DNA of 64,000 nt from positions 124,001 to 188,000 of the forward strand of contig NZ_JANZYO010000007.1 of NCBI RefSeq assembly GCF_025506335.1. Reading direction: 5' to 3'. This DNA comes from Mumia quercus (GTDB lineage: Bacteria; Actinomycetota; Actinomycetes; Propionibacteriales; Nocardioidaceae). A program made the translations under genes and the position numbers. The notes beneath the pieces were generated by a model. It had not been told where the DNA came from, ran no database searches, and was given only the letters and a program-made list of their open reading frames with translations. The first letter of the stretch is position 1. Every line of letters starts with the position of its first letter. Of the stretch, positions 48,086 through 56,494 are shown piece after piece.

Positions 48086-48778
48086 TCACGCCCCACCGCC
48101 GACCGGAGCGTCACCCGTGGCCTCCTCCGGGTCGCCCGGAGCGGGCGCGAGGGCGCTCAGGTCGGAGCCGAGGTCGTTGACGTGATGGACGGTCGGGCGG
48201 TGCGAGCCGTAGGTGATCACGCTGAGCGATCCGGGACTGATGGCGATCCTCTGGAAGAGATCCAGATGAGTCCCGAGCGCGTCCGCGACGACGGCCTTGA
48301 TGACGTCACCATGGCTCACCGCGGCCCACACGGCACGGGCGCCGTACCGCCTCGCCACCCGTCGGTCGATGCGCCGTGCCGCCTCGACTGCACGCGCCGC
48401 CATCGCGTCCATCGCCTCGCCACCGGGGAAGACGACGCTGCTCGGCTGCTGCTGGACGGCCGCCCACAACGGTTCCTTGGCGAGCTCCGCGATCGACCGG
48501 CCCGTCCACCGTCCGTACTCGCACTCGATGAACCCGGGGTCGCGGCGGACGGAGACGGTGTCTCGTTGGGCCTCGGCGATCGCGCGTGCGGTCTGCATCG
48601 TCCGCAGCAGCGGGCTGCTCACGACCAACGACAGCGGGAGCGCCGCGAGACGCTCGGCCGCGCGCGCCGCCTGCGCACGTCCCGTCTCGTCCAGGCCCAC
48701 GCCCCGCGCGCGCCCCGCGAGCACACCGTCCGCGTTCGCAGCGGTCCGCCCGTGGCGGACGAGGATCAAGGTCGGCAC
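48086..48778 (-). CDS. Histidine phosphatase (MSMEG_4193 type)
   Basis: 230 residues. 'LILVRHGRTAANADGVLAGR' contains the RHG catalytic motif, 'SSPLLRTMQTA' an Arg/Thr, and 'AVSHGDVIKAVVADALG' the second catalytic His. It belongs to the phosphoglycerate mutase-like phosphatases and heads the DUF3090-SCO1664-mshC block (Rv2135c). TACGCT (48785-48790, minus strand) ends 6 nt before the GTG. C-terminal 20 residues are low complexity. Confidence 0.9.
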   Translation of the reverse strand: MPTLILVRHGRTAANADGVLAGRARGVGLDETGRAQAARAAERLAALPLSLVVSSPLLRTMQTARAIAEAQRDTVSVRRDPGFIECEYGRWTGRSIAELAKEPLWAAVQQQPSSVVFPGGEAMDAMAARAVEAARRIDRRVARRYGARAVWAAVSHGDVIKAVVADALGTHLDLFQRIAISPGSLSVITYGSHRPTVHHVNDLGSDLSALAPAPGDPEEATGDAPVGGGA

Positions 48779-48784
48779 GCTCCG

Positions 48785-48821
48785 AGCGTAGTCGGCCGAC
48801 TATGCCAAAGGGCGCGACAAT
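48785..48821. promoter_or_regulatory. Divergent promoters sharing a perfect palindrome
   Basis: TAGTCGGCCGACTA (48789-48802) is a 14-bp perfect palindrome between the histidine phosphatase -10 (TACGCT, minus, 48785-48790) and a GACAAT box (48816-48821) that ends 6 nt before the corA GTG. One factor could bind here and control both directions. Confidence 0.5.
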
Positions 48822-48827
48822 GAGACG

Positions 48828-49814
48828 GTGATCTTGGACTGTGCCGTCTACCACGGGGGCAAGCCGCTCAAGTCGGGCCTGCGGATCGACGAGCTCGCCG
48901 ACACGGTCGCCACCTGCAAAGAGCCGGCCGACTTCATCTGGATGTTCATGCAGGACCCCACGTACGAGGAGTTCCGCGAGCTCCAGACCGTCTTCGCGCT
49001 GCACCCGCTCGCCGTCGAGGACGCTGTCACCGCCCACCAGCGCCCCAAGGTCGATGTCTACGGCGACGCCGGGTTCGTGGTGCTGCGCGCCCTCCGCTAC
49101 GACGAGCAGACCAAGCGGCTGGACACGGGCGAGATCTCGATCTTCGTCGGCGAGCGGCACCTCATCGTCGTCCGGCACGGCGACTGGCCGACGCTCGACG
49201 GTCTGCGCGAGCGTGCGGAGCACGACAAGCCGCTCGTGCAGTACGGCGCCATCGCGGCGGCCTACCACGTCATCGACGCCGTCGTCGACCAGTACGAGGT
49301 GATCGCCGACGCGCTCTCCGACGACGTGGAGGACCTCGAGGCGGCAGTGTTCTCCGACGACCCGTCCCGTACGGACAGCAACCGGATCTACCTCCTCAAG
49401 CGGGAGGTGCTGGAGTTCCGCCGTGCCGTGGTGCCGATCCACCTCCCCTTGCAGGACGTGCTGAGGCGACGGTCGACGATCGCGGTCCCGAAAGGGATGC
49501 TGCCCTACTTCCGCGACGTCGCCGACCACCTCGCCCACACGCACGGCACCATCGACTCTCTCGACGGGCTGCTCGACAACGTCATGCAGGCACGCGCGAC
49601 GCAGATCTCGGTGCAGCAGAACGACGACATGCGCAAGCTCGCCGCGTACGCCGCGATGATCGCCGCGCCCACGCTCATCGCCGGGATCTACGGGATGAAC
49701 TTTCGCTACATGCCCGAGCTGAGCTGGCGGTTCGGCTACCCGCTCGCCCTGATCGCGATGGTTGTGCTCTCGGCCCTGCTGTGGCGTGCCTTCAAGCGCT
49801 CCGGGTGGCTGTAG
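48828..49814 (+). CDS. corA: Magnesium/cobalt transporter CorA
   Basis: 328 residues. A large cytoplasmic domain ('DFIWMFMQDPTYEEFRELQTVFALHPLAVEDAV') precedes two C-terminal helices; the first ends in 'YGMNFRYMPEL', the GMN selectivity motif. It forms a pentameric Mg2+ channel. GTG start with a GACAAT box 6 nt upstream. Divergent from the histidine phosphatase. Confidence 0.94.
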   Translation: MILDCAVYHGGKPLKSGLRIDELADTVATCKEPADFIWMFMQDPTYEEFRELQTVFALHPLAVEDAVTAHQRPKVDVYGDAGFVVLRALRYDEQTKRLDTGEISIFVGERHLIVVRHGDWPTLDGLRERAEHDKPLVQYGAIAAAYHVIDAVVDQYEVIADALSDDVEDLEAAVFSDDPSRTDSNRIYLLKREVLEFRRAVVPIHLPLQDVLRRRSTIAVPKGMLPYFRDVADHLAHTHGTIDSLDGLLDNVMQARATQISVQQNDDMRKLAAYAAMIAAPTLIAGIYGMNFRYMPELSWRFGYPLALIAMVVLSALLWRAFKRSGWL

Positions 49815-49818
49815 ACGC

Positions 49819-50532
49819 TCACCAGGGGACGAAGCCGTCACGCCCGAAGAACGCCCCGGTCGGCCCGTCCGGCGCCACGGTCGCCGCCCGCACGGTCGCT
49901 GTCGCTCCCTCCTCGACGGTCTGTGTGCCGTGGTGGCCGTTGAGGTCGGTCGCGGTGTAGCCCGGGTCTGCGGCGTTGATACGGAGCTCGGGCAGCTCCT
50001 TGGCGTACATCGTCGTGACCATGTTCAGGGCAGCCTTCGACGAGGGGTACACCAGCCCGACGAGACCGTGCTCGAGCCGGCTCGGGTCGGTGGTCACCCC
50101 GAAGGAGCCCATCCCGCTCGACACGTTGACGATGCGGCCGTGCGGCGACCGACGCAGAAGCGGCAGGAGCGCGTGCGTCACCCGGACAGGTCCGAGGAGG
50201 TTGACCCCGTACACGGCGAGGAAGTCCGGCGGCACCGTCTCGGAAGGTGCCGTGGCGGGCCCGCCGATCCCCGCGTTGTTCACGAGGACGTCCAGTCCGG
50301 TGTCCGCGCCCTCGATCGTGCCTACGGCGGCGGCGACCGACGCGTCGTCCGTGACGTCCAGCACCACCGGCCGGACGTCACCACCCTCGCGCCGCACCGT
50401 CTCGGCGGCCTTGCGTCCCAGCTCGGGGTCGCGCGCCCCGAGCCACACCGTCCATCCGAGCCCTGCGAGCTGCCGTACCGTCTCGAGCCCGATTCCCTTG
50501 TTCGCCCCGGTGACCAGGGCCGTCGTCGTCGT
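49819..50532 (-). CDS. SDR family oxidoreductase
   Basis: 237 residues. 'ALVTGANKGIGLETVRQLAG' (TGxxxGxG cofactor site), 'VLDVTDDAS', 'LVNNAGIGG', 'NVSSGMG' and 'YPSSKAAL' (YxxxK) define a classical short-chain dehydrogenase, probably NADP-dependent and resembling carbonyl reductases. The gene is divergent from an MmyB-like XRE regulator, with CGTACCAGG-type repeats between them, so it is likely that regulator's target. Confidence 0.9.
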   Translation of the reverse strand, partial: TTTTALVTGANKGIGLETVRQLAGLGWTVWLGARDPELGRKAAETVRREGGDVRPVVLDVTDDASVAAAVGTIEGADTGLDVLVNNAGIGGPATAPSETVPPDFLAVYGVNLLGPVRVTHALLPLLRRSPHGRIVNVSSGMGSFGVTTDPSRLEHGLVGLVYPSSKAALNMVTTMYAKELPELRINAADPGYTATDLNGHHGTQTVEEGATATVRAATVAPDGPTGAFFGRDGFVPW

Positions 50533-50560
50533 CATGGTTCGACCCTCGTCGCCCGACGAC

Positions 50561-50600
50561 CGACGTACCAGGACCGCTTCCTCCTGGTACGGGCGGTACC
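50561..50600. promoter_or_regulatory. Operator repeats between SDR and XRE regulator
   Basis: CGTACCAGGA (50561-50570) and TCCTGGTACG (50579-50588) are perfect inverted arms 8 bp apart, and GGTACCAGG (50592-50600) adds a third half-site. They lie between divergent SDR and MmyB-type regulator genes, the usual place for the regulator's binding sites. Confidence 0.65.
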
Positions 50601-50646
50601 AGGCTGGCACGTGGTGAGGAGCGGCCCCGCGTGCCAGGCTGAGGGC

Positions 50647-51501
50647 GTGGATCGTCGTGAGCTCGGTCGCCTCCTGGTGCGTGCACGCACGCGGGTGTCC
50701 CCCGACCAGGTCGGCATCCCTGCAGGGTCGCGGCGCCGGGTGGCGGGTCTGAGACGCGAGGAGGTCGCGGTCCTCGCCGGCATCAGCGTCGACTACGTGA
50801 CGCGGCTCGAGCAGGGCCGTGGCGCGCACCCCTCGGCCTCGGTGCTGAACGCCCTGGCCCGCGCGCTGCAGATGAGCGACGACGAACGGCGCGAGATGTT
50901 CGACCTGGCGGAGGTCGCGTCTCCGCGTGCCGGTCACGTCCCGATGCTCGTACGCGCCAGCATCCTCCGTCTGCTCGACCGGCTCGAAGACCAGCCCGCG
51001 ATCGTGCTGAGCGCGAAAGGCGACGTGCTCGCGTGGAACCCGCTGGCGGTCGCGCTCCTCGGGGACTTCTCGGCGATCCCGCCGGCGCAGCGCAACCTCG
51101 CGTGGCAGCGCTTCCTCGGTGACCCGGGTCGCGTGGCGGTCTCCTCCTCCGAGGAGGCCGCGCTCGCCGCCGCGCAGACCGTGAGCTCGCTGCGCGCGGC
51201 CGCGGCGAAGTACCCGGCCGACACCGACCTGCGCCGGCTGGTCGAGGAGCTGCGCACCCGCAGCCCCGAGTTCGCTCGGCTGTGGGCCGACGCGCCGTCG
51301 CAGGTCTGGCGCAGCCACCGCAAGACCGTCGCGCACCCGGTCGTCGGGACCCTGACGCTCGACTGCGACGCGCTCGAGATCGCCGACACGGACCAGAAGG
51401 TCGTCGTCTACTCGGCGGAACCGGGCTCGCGCGCTGCCGAGCTGCTCGCGCTGGTGAAGGTCGTCGGCACCCAGAGCCTGGGCGCCGACGCCCCTTCCTA
51501 G
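50647..51501 (+). CDS. MmyB-like XRE transcriptional regulator
   Basis: 284 residues. N-terminal XRE domain ('GLRREEVAVLAGISVDYVTRLEQGRGAHPSASVLNALARAL') and a C-terminal MmyB ligand-binding PAS-like domain ('ILRLLDRLEDQPAIVLSAKGDVLAWNPLAVALLGDFS', 'HPVVGTLTLDCDALEI'). Such proteins bind fatty-acid-like ligands and usually repress a divergent SDR gene, which matches here. The GTG has a CAGGCT box 6 nt upstream. Its stop overlaps that of uppP by 4 bp on the opposite strand. Confidence 0.9.
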   Translation: MDRRELGRLLVRARTRVSPDQVGIPAGSRRRVAGLRREEVAVLAGISVDYVTRLEQGRGAHPSASVLNALARALQMSDDERREMFDLAEVASPRAGHVPMLVRASILRLLDRLEDQPAIVLSAKGDVLAWNPLAVALLGDFSAIPPAQRNLAWQRFLGDPGRVAVSSSEEAALAAAQTVSSLRAAAAKYPADTDLRRLVEELRTRSPEFARLWADAPSQVWRSHRKTVAHPVVGTLTLDCDALEIADTDQKVVVYSAEPGSRAAELLALVKVVGTQSLGADAPS

Positions 51502-52337
51502 CCGACGGTCGTGGTCGCGGCGATGGTGCCCGTCGCGAGCAGGACCAGCACGAGCGTGCCGAGCCCGATCCGGTAGATCACGAACGGCGTGTACGAGTGC
51601 TTGCTCACGTACTGCAGCAGCCAGTGGATGACCGAGATGCCGACGACGAACGACACGATCGTCGCGAGGATCGTCGGGCCGACCCCGTACGCGTTGTCGC
51701 CGCCGGGGATCTCCGGGAGCTGGAACAGGCCCGCTCCGACGACGGCCGGGATCGCCAGCAGGAACGCGTAGCGCGTCGCCGCCGCACGGTCGTACCCGAG
51801 GGCGCGCCCCATGCTGATCGTCGCTCCCGAACGCGAGACGCCCGGGATGAGCGCCATCGCCTGGGCGAAGCCGAAGAGCACGGCGTGCTTGCCGTTGAGG
51901 TCCTCGATCGTCCGGTCCTGGCGGCCGAGCTTGTCGCAGATCCCGAGCACGATGCCCATCACGATCAGCATCGTGGCGATGACCCACAGGTTGCGGAAGT
52001 CGCTCTCGATGACGTCCTTGAGCGCGATGCCGAGGACGACGATCGGCAGCGAGCCGACGATGACGAACCACCCCATCCGCCACTCGAGGGTGTCGCGCGC
52101 GTCGCGCTTGACCAGGCCGCGCAGCCAGCCGCCGGCGATGGTCCAGATGTCACGCCAGAAGTACAGGACGACGGCGAGCTCTGTCCCGATCTGGACGACG
52201 GCCGTGAACGCAGCGCCAGGGTCCTCCCAGCCGAAGAACTTCGGGTAGATCGCGAGGTGTCCCGACGAGGAGATCGGGAGGAACTCGGTGAGGCCCTGGA
52301 TGAGGCCGAGGACGAGTGCTTGGAGGAGGTCGTTCAC
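51498..52337 (-). CDS. uppP: Undecaprenyl-diphosphatase UppP
   Basis: 279 residues, about eight membrane helices. 'QGLTEFLPISSSGHL' and 'PGVSRSGATISMGRALG' are the two BacA/UppP catalytic motifs. It removes a phosphate from undecaprenyl diphosphate, recycling the lipid carrier for peptidoglycan, and can give bacitracin tolerance. GTG start overlaps the LLM oxidoreductase stop (GTGA). Corresponds to Rv2136c. Confidence 0.95.
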   Translation of the reverse strand: MNDLLQALVLGLIQGLTEFLPISSSGHLAIYPKFFGWEDPGAAFTAVVQIGTELAVVLYFWRDIWTIAGGWLRGLVKRDARDTLEWRMGWFVIVGSLPIVVLGIALKDVIESDFRNLWVIATMLIVMGIVLGICDKLGRQDRTIEDLNGKHAVLFGFAQAMALIPGVSRSGATISMGRALGYDRAAATRYAFLLAIPAVVGAGLFQLPEIPGGDNAYGVGPTILATIVSFVVGISVIHWLLQYVSKHSYTPFVIYRIGLGTLVLVLLATGTIAATTTVG

Positions 52338-53386
52338 TCGCCGAGGCCCGAGGTCTCGAGAGCGTCGGCGACGGTGCGCAGGACGTGGGCGCGCTCGTCG
52401 TGGGTGCTGCCGAAGGTCGACACCGCGAGCGTGGTCACGCCGGCCTCGGCGTACGCGTGCAGCCGCTCGGCGATGCGTTCCTTGGGGCCGATGAGCGCGG
52501 TCTGGTCGACGAGCTCGAACGGGACCGCCGCAGCCGCCTCACCCTGCTTCTTGTCCAGGTAGAGGTCCTGGATCTTCTGCGCGGCGTCCTCGAAGCCCAT
52601 CCGGCGGGCCAGGGCGTTGTAGAAGTTCTGCTTGCGACTGCCCATGCCGCCGACGTACAGGGCGGTGTAGGCGCGCACCATCTGGGCGCACTCCTCCAGG
52701 TCGTCGCCGATCACGACCGGCACGGTCGGGACGATGTCGAAGCCCTCCATCGTCTTGCCGGCCTTCTCGCGCCCCACGCGGAGGTGGTCGGTGGAGGCAG
52801 CGGCCTGCTCGGGGTTGAAGAAGATGGCGAGCCAGCCGTCGGCGATCTCGCCCGCGAGCTCGAGGTTCTTCGGGCCCACCGCGGCGAGGTAGATCGGGAG
52901 GTCGGCACGGTACGGGTGGAGCATGATCTTGAGCGGCTTGCCGGGGCCGTCGGGCAGCGGGAGCGTGAAGTGCTCGCCTGCGTAGTTGAGCGGCTCCTCG
53001 CGGGCGAGGATCGTGCGGACGATCTCGACGTACTCGCGGGTCCGCGCCAGCGGCTTGTCGAACTTCACGCCGTGCCAGCCCTCGGAGACCTGCGGGCCCG
53101 AGACGCCCAGCCCGAGACGCACACGTCCCTCGGAGAGACGGTCGAGGGTCGCCGCGGTCATCGCCGTCATCGCAGGGGTGCGGCCCGGGATCTGGAGGAT
53201 CGCGGTGCCGAGCTCGAGGGTCGTCGTCTTGGCCCCGATCCACGAGAGAAGCGTCGGGACGTCAGAGCCGTACGCCTCCGCCGCCCATGCCGACGAGTAG
53301 CCCAACGACTCCGCGTACACGGCCGTCTCGACCCTCTCCGCGACGTCCGGGCCGGCGACGTACCCGACGTTGACTCCCAGCTTCAT
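52334..53386 (-). CDS. LLM class F420-dependent oxidoreductase
   Basis: 350 residues with a luciferase-like TIM barrel: 'MKLGVNVGYVAGPDVAERVETAVYAESLGYSSAWAAEAYGSDVPTLLSWIGAKTTTLELGTAI' and 'PIYLAAVGPKNLELAGEIADGWLAIFFNPE' are typical of the F420-binding group. Cofactor assignment rests on family resemblance. ATG has AGGAG 6 nt upstream. Translationally coupled to uppP. Substrate unknown. Confidence 0.9.
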   Translation of the reverse strand: MKLGVNVGYVAGPDVAERVETAVYAESLGYSSAWAAEAYGSDVPTLLSWIGAKTTTLELGTAILQIPGRTPAMTAMTAATLDRLSEGRVRLGLGVSGPQVSEGWHGVKFDKPLARTREYVEIVRTILAREEPLNYAGEHFTLPLPDGPGKPLKIMLHPYRADLPIYLAAVGPKNLELAGEIADGWLAIFFNPEQAAASTDHLRVGREKAGKTMEGFDIVPTVPVVIGDDLEECAQMVRAYTALYVGGMGSRKQNFYNALARRMGFEDAAQKIQDLYLDKKQGEAAAAVPFELVDQTALIGPKERIAERLHAYAEAGVTTLAVSTFGSTHDERAHVLRTVADALETSGLGE

Positions 53387-53501
53387 GACCTGCTCCTGAT
53401 CGATGGGGACCGCGATGCGCAGGGCGAGCCTAGCGTGGGCGCGGGGCCCGTCTCGACTAGCCTTCCGACAAGGCCGACAGGGGCCTCAGCCGAGGAGTGA
53501 C

Positions 53502-54446
53502 ATGCAGGAACGGTTCGTCGGACGCAGCGGGCTCTCCGTCTCCCGAGTCGGGCTCGGGACGGCGTCCTGGGGGCGTGAGACCGACGAGCACGAGGCCGCC
53601 GACATCCTCCGCACGTTCCTCGACGCGGGCGGCACGCTCATCGACACCGCCGCCTCGTACGGGGCGGGCGCCAGCGAGTCGCTGCTCGGCACGCTGCTCG
53701 CCGACGTCCCCCGTCACGACGTCGTCCTGGTCTCGAAAGCAGGCTCTTCTGTCCCGCACGGACGAGCGGGCACGTCGCGCGGCGCGATGCTCGCCACGCT
53801 CGACCAGACCCTGGGCCGACTCGGGACGGACCACCTCGACCTGTGGCTCGTCCAGGGGTGGGACCCACGCGTCCCGGTCGACGAGACGCTCGGCGCGCTG
53901 GAGCACGCGGTGACCACCGGCCGTACGCGCTACGTCGGCGTCTCCAACTACACCGGCTGGCAGACGGCGTACGCGGTCGCCCGGCAGGCGTCGCGCGACC
54001 TCGCAGCGCCGGTCGTGGCGACCGAGGTGGAGTACTCACTGCTCGCCCGCCAGCCCGAGCGTGAGGTCGTCCCCGCCGCGGAGGCCCTCGGCTTCGGCGT
54101 CCTCGCGTGGTCCGCGCTCGGTCGGGGCGTGCTGACCGGCAAGTACCGGTACGGCATCCCGGCGGACTCGCGGGCGGCCTCCGACCACCTCACCGGCTTC
54201 GTCGACCCGTACCTCGACGAGGACGCCCGCCTCGTCGTCGAGGCCGTCTGCCGTGCCGCGGAGGGTCTCCAGCTCACGCCTCTCGAGGTCGCGCTCGCCT
54301 GGGTCCGAGACAGGCCATCTGTCGCGAGTGCCCTCATCGGACCCCGGACAGCGGCACAATTGAAGGCAGCGCTCTCGGCCGAGGAGGTCACCCTCCCCGG
54401 CGAGATCGCCGACGCACTGGACGACGTGTCAGCAGAGGCGGTGTGA
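53502..54446 (+). CDS. Aldo/keto reductase
   Basis: 314 residues. 'RVGLGTASWGRETDEHEAADILRTFLDAGGTLIDTAASYGAGASESLLG' contains the Asp and Tyr of the AKR site; Lys is in 'VLVSKAG' and His-like position in 'DLWLVQGWDPRVP', where the usual His is replaced by Gln. 'LIGPRTAAQLKAAL' is the NADP-binding end. The start MQERFVG follows GAGGAG; an upstream frame is not supported. Coupled to the next gene by GTGA. Confidence 0.88.
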   Translation: MQERFVGRSGLSVSRVGLGTASWGRETDEHEAADILRTFLDAGGTLIDTAASYGAGASESLLGTLLADVPRHDVVLVSKAGSSVPHGRAGTSRGAMLATLDQTLGRLGTDHLDLWLVQGWDPRVPVDETLGALEHAVTTGRTRYVGVSNYTGWQTAYAVARQASRDLAAPVVATEVEYSLLARQPEREVVPAAEALGFGVLAWSALGRGVLTGKYRYGIPADSRAASDHLTGFVDPYLDEDARLVVEAVCRAAEGLQLTPLEVALAWVRDRPSVASALIGPRTAAQLKAALSAEEVTLPGEIADALDDVSAEAV

Positions 54447-54643
54447 CGGAGGCGGTGTTGACCGAGTACGAGTTCCAGCGGTTCTGGCTCCCGCGGACGG
54501 AGTCGCGCCAATCGGTGCGACGCCTGCTGACCGATGCGGCCGAGCACCAAGGCTGGGAGCTCGACCGGCTCCGCCTCTTCCCCGACGGCAGTCGTCGTGT
54601 CACGCTGCGCCGACGCATCATCCGCGTCCGCAGCACCCTGTAG
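54443..54643 (+). CDS. DUF5703 family small protein
   Basis: 66 residues: 'EYEFQRFWLPRTESRQSVRRLLTDAAEHQGWELDRLRLFPDGSRRVTLRRRIIRVRSTL', a basic actinobacterial small protein that matches DUF5703. Function unknown. GTG overlaps the aldo-keto reductase stop, and both genes occur together in other actinobacteria. Too short to say more. Confidence 0.8.
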   Translation: MTEAVLTEYEFQRFWLPRTESRQSVRRLLTDAAEHQGWELDRLRLFPDGSRRVTLRRRIIRVRSTL

Positions 54644-54668
54644 CCCGCCGGTCGAGCAGCCCACTGGC

Positions 54669-54859
54669 TGGTCGAGTAGGGCGGAGCGCCAGCGGAGCCC
54701 GTATCGAGACCACCGGGTCTCGATACGCCCTCGCCTAGCGGCTCGGACTACTCGACCACCAAACCCTGGCTGGTCGAGTAGGGCGGAGCACCAGCGGAGC
54801 CCGTATCGAGACCACCCGGTCTCGATACGCCCTCGCCCAGCGGCTCGGACTACTCGACC
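54669..54859. repeat. REP-like palindromic repeats, copies C and D
   Basis: Two nearly identical tandem copies (54669-54758 and 54771-54859), each starting TGGTCGAGTA and ending TACTCGACC, with the inner CGTATCGAGACC/GGTCTCGATACG stem. They lie between DUF5703 and the convergent M20 peptidase gene and match the copies at 31771-31978. The whole 248-bp gap (54644-54891) holds only these repeats. Confidence 0.92.
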
Positions 54860-54891
54860 CACCCACACGCCGGATCGGATCTAAGAGGCGG

Positions 54892-56214
54892 CTACGCCAG
54901 GTCCAGCAAGCGGTGAAACACACGCGCTCCGAACTCCAGCGCGTCGGTCGGCACGCGCTCGTCCACACCGTGGAAGAGGGCCGTGAAGTCGAGGTCGGCC
55001 GGCAGCCGCAGCGGCGTGAACCCGTACGAACGGATGCCGAGCCGGTCCCACGCCTTCGCGTCAGTGCCGCCGGACATGAGGTACGGAGCCACGTGGGCGT
55101 CCGGGTCCTCCCCGTGGAGCGCGACGGTCATGGCGTCCACGAGGTCGCCGCTGAACGGGTACTCCAGCGCCGGTTGCAAGGTCAGCGGATCGACGGTCAC
55201 CGCCCCGCCGGCGAGCCCCCGCACCTCGGCCATGAAGGCCTCCTCCTGGCCAGGCAGGAAACGGCCGTCCACGTGCGCGTGCGCCTCCCCCGGGATGACG
55301 TTCACCTTGTAGCCCGCGTCGAGCATCGTCGGGTTGCTGATGTTGCGCATGCCGGCCCGGATCATCCGCGCCGCCGGGCCGAACTCGGCGACGAGCTCCT
55401 CGGTCGAGGCGTCCGACGACCCGGTGAGCTCACGGACCTTGTCCAGGAGGATCTGCATGGACGGCCCCGGCTCGTAGGGCCAGTCGTGCTCGCCGATGGC
55501 GGTGATGGCGCGCGCGATCGCGGTGACCGCGTTGTTGTCGCGCACCATCGACCCGTGCCCTGCGGTCCCCTGGGCCGACAGGCGCATCCAGGCCAGCCCC
55601 TTCTCGCCGGACTCGAGCAGGTAGAGACGCTTGCCGCCGATCTCCGTGGAGAACCCGCCGACCTCGCCGATCGCCTCCGTGCAGTCCGCCACCAGGTCGC
55701 GGTGGTGGTCGACGATCTTGTGGGCGCCGTGGATCGATCCGGCCTCCTCGTCCGCGGTGAACGCGAGGACGATCGTGCGTCGCGGACGCAGGCCCGAACG
55801 CTGCCGGGCCCGGACCACCGACAGGACCATCGCGTCGAAGTCCTTCATGTCGACCGCGCCACGGCCGTACAGGTACCCGTCGACGATCTCGCCCGCGAAA
55901 GGGTCGTACGACCAGTCAGCCGCCTGCGCGGGCACCACGTCGAGGTGTCCGTGCACCAGCAGCGGAGGGAGCGACGGATCGGTGCCCTCCCAGCGTGCGA
56001 CCACGTTCGTACGCCCCGGCGTCGCTTCGACGATCGTCGACTCGATCCCCACCTCGGACAGCAGCGCGGCGACGTACTCGGCCGCCTTCCGCTCCCCGGG
56101 CCCCGAGTCGTCTCCCGTGTTGGTGGTGTCGTTCCGGATGAGGTTCCGGCAGATCTCGACGACCTCTTCGGCAGGATCGACGCGGACGGTCTGGGTGCTC
56201 TCCTCGGTGGTCAT
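54892..56214 (-). CDS. M20/M25/M40 family metallo-peptidase
   Basis: 440 residues. 'LLVHGHLDVVPAQ' (first metal His and Asp), 'GRGAVDMKDF' (bridging Asp), 'TADEEAGS' (catalytic Glu pair) and 'SGGTDAKAW' are M20 motifs, with a dimerisation domain in the middle ('GTAGHGSM'). It hydrolyses N-acylated amino acids or small peptides. Start at ATG 56214. A possible CAAGAT -10 box lies 6 nt upstream. Confidence 0.92.
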   Translation of the reverse strand: MTTEESTQTVRVDPAEEVVEICRNLIRNDTTNTGDDSGPGERKAAEYVAALLSEVGIESTIVEATPGRTNVVARWEGTDPSLPPLLVHGHLDVVPAQAADWSYDPFAGEIVDGYLYGRGAVDMKDFDAMVLSVVRARQRSGLRPRRTIVLAFTADEEAGSIHGAHKIVDHHRDLVADCTEAIGEVGGFSTEIGGKRLYLLESGEKGLAWMRLSAQGTAGHGSMVRDNNAVTAIARAITAIGEHDWPYEPGPSMQILLDKVRELTGSSDASTEELVAEFGPAARMIRAGMRNISNPTMLDAGYKVNVIPGEAHAHVDGRFLPGQEEAFMAEVRGLAGGAVTVDPLTLQPALEYPFSGDLVDAMTVALHGEDPDAHVAPYLMSGGTDAKAWDRLGIRSYGFTPLRLPADLDFTALFHGVDERVPTDALEFGARVFHRLLDLA

Positions 56215-56254
56215 TGCCCCATCTTGCCTGGCCAGGGGCGGTGGCCGTGAACGG

Positions 56255-56297
56255 GTGGACCCCGGTTTGGGGTCCACGGGCGGGTGTTTGCTAGAGT
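56255..56297 (+). promoter_or_regulatory. Hairpin and probable tRNA-Leu promoter
   Basis: GTGGACCCC (56255-56263) and GGGGTCCAC (56269-56277) form a 9-bp hairpin with a 5-nt loop. Downstream, TTTGCTAGAGT supplies an extended -10 (TAGAGT, 56292-56297), 45 bp before the tRNA. No good -35 was found, so confidence is limited. Confidence 0.45.
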
Positions 56298-56341
56298 TCT
56301 GACGCACGGTGAACGACGCAAGACGACGGTCACCGACCCAA

Positions 56342-56427
56342 GTCCGGGTGGCGGAATAGGTAGACGCGCTAGCTTGAGGTGCTAGTGCCCGTATTAGGGC
56401 ATGGGGGTTCAAGTCCCCCCTCGGACA
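56342..56427 (+). tRNA. tRNA-Leu (anticodon GAG)
   Basis: Cloverleaf: acceptor GTCCGGG pairs with CTCGGAC (one G-T), anticodon stem CTAGC/GCTAG with loop TTGAGGT (anticodon GAG), a long class II variable arm TGCCC/GGGCA, and T arm GGGGG-TTCAAGT-CCCCC. Discriminator A73; CCA is not encoded (CAC follows). Reads CUC/CUU leucine codons. Confidence 0.95.
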
Positions 56428-56437
56428 CACAGGTCAG

Positions 56438-56494
56438 AGCCCCTTTCTGGATTCTCAACTCACACTGAGGCCCAGGGAGGGGCTTCTTGTTTTT
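56438..56494 (+). terminator. Intrinsic terminator after tRNA-Leu
   Basis: AGCCCCTTTCTGG (56438-56450) pairs with CCAGGGAGGGGCT (56472-56484) over 13 positions with two T-G wobbles, followed by TTCTTGTTTTT. The T-run makes this the clearest intrinsic terminator in the window. Confidence 0.85.
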
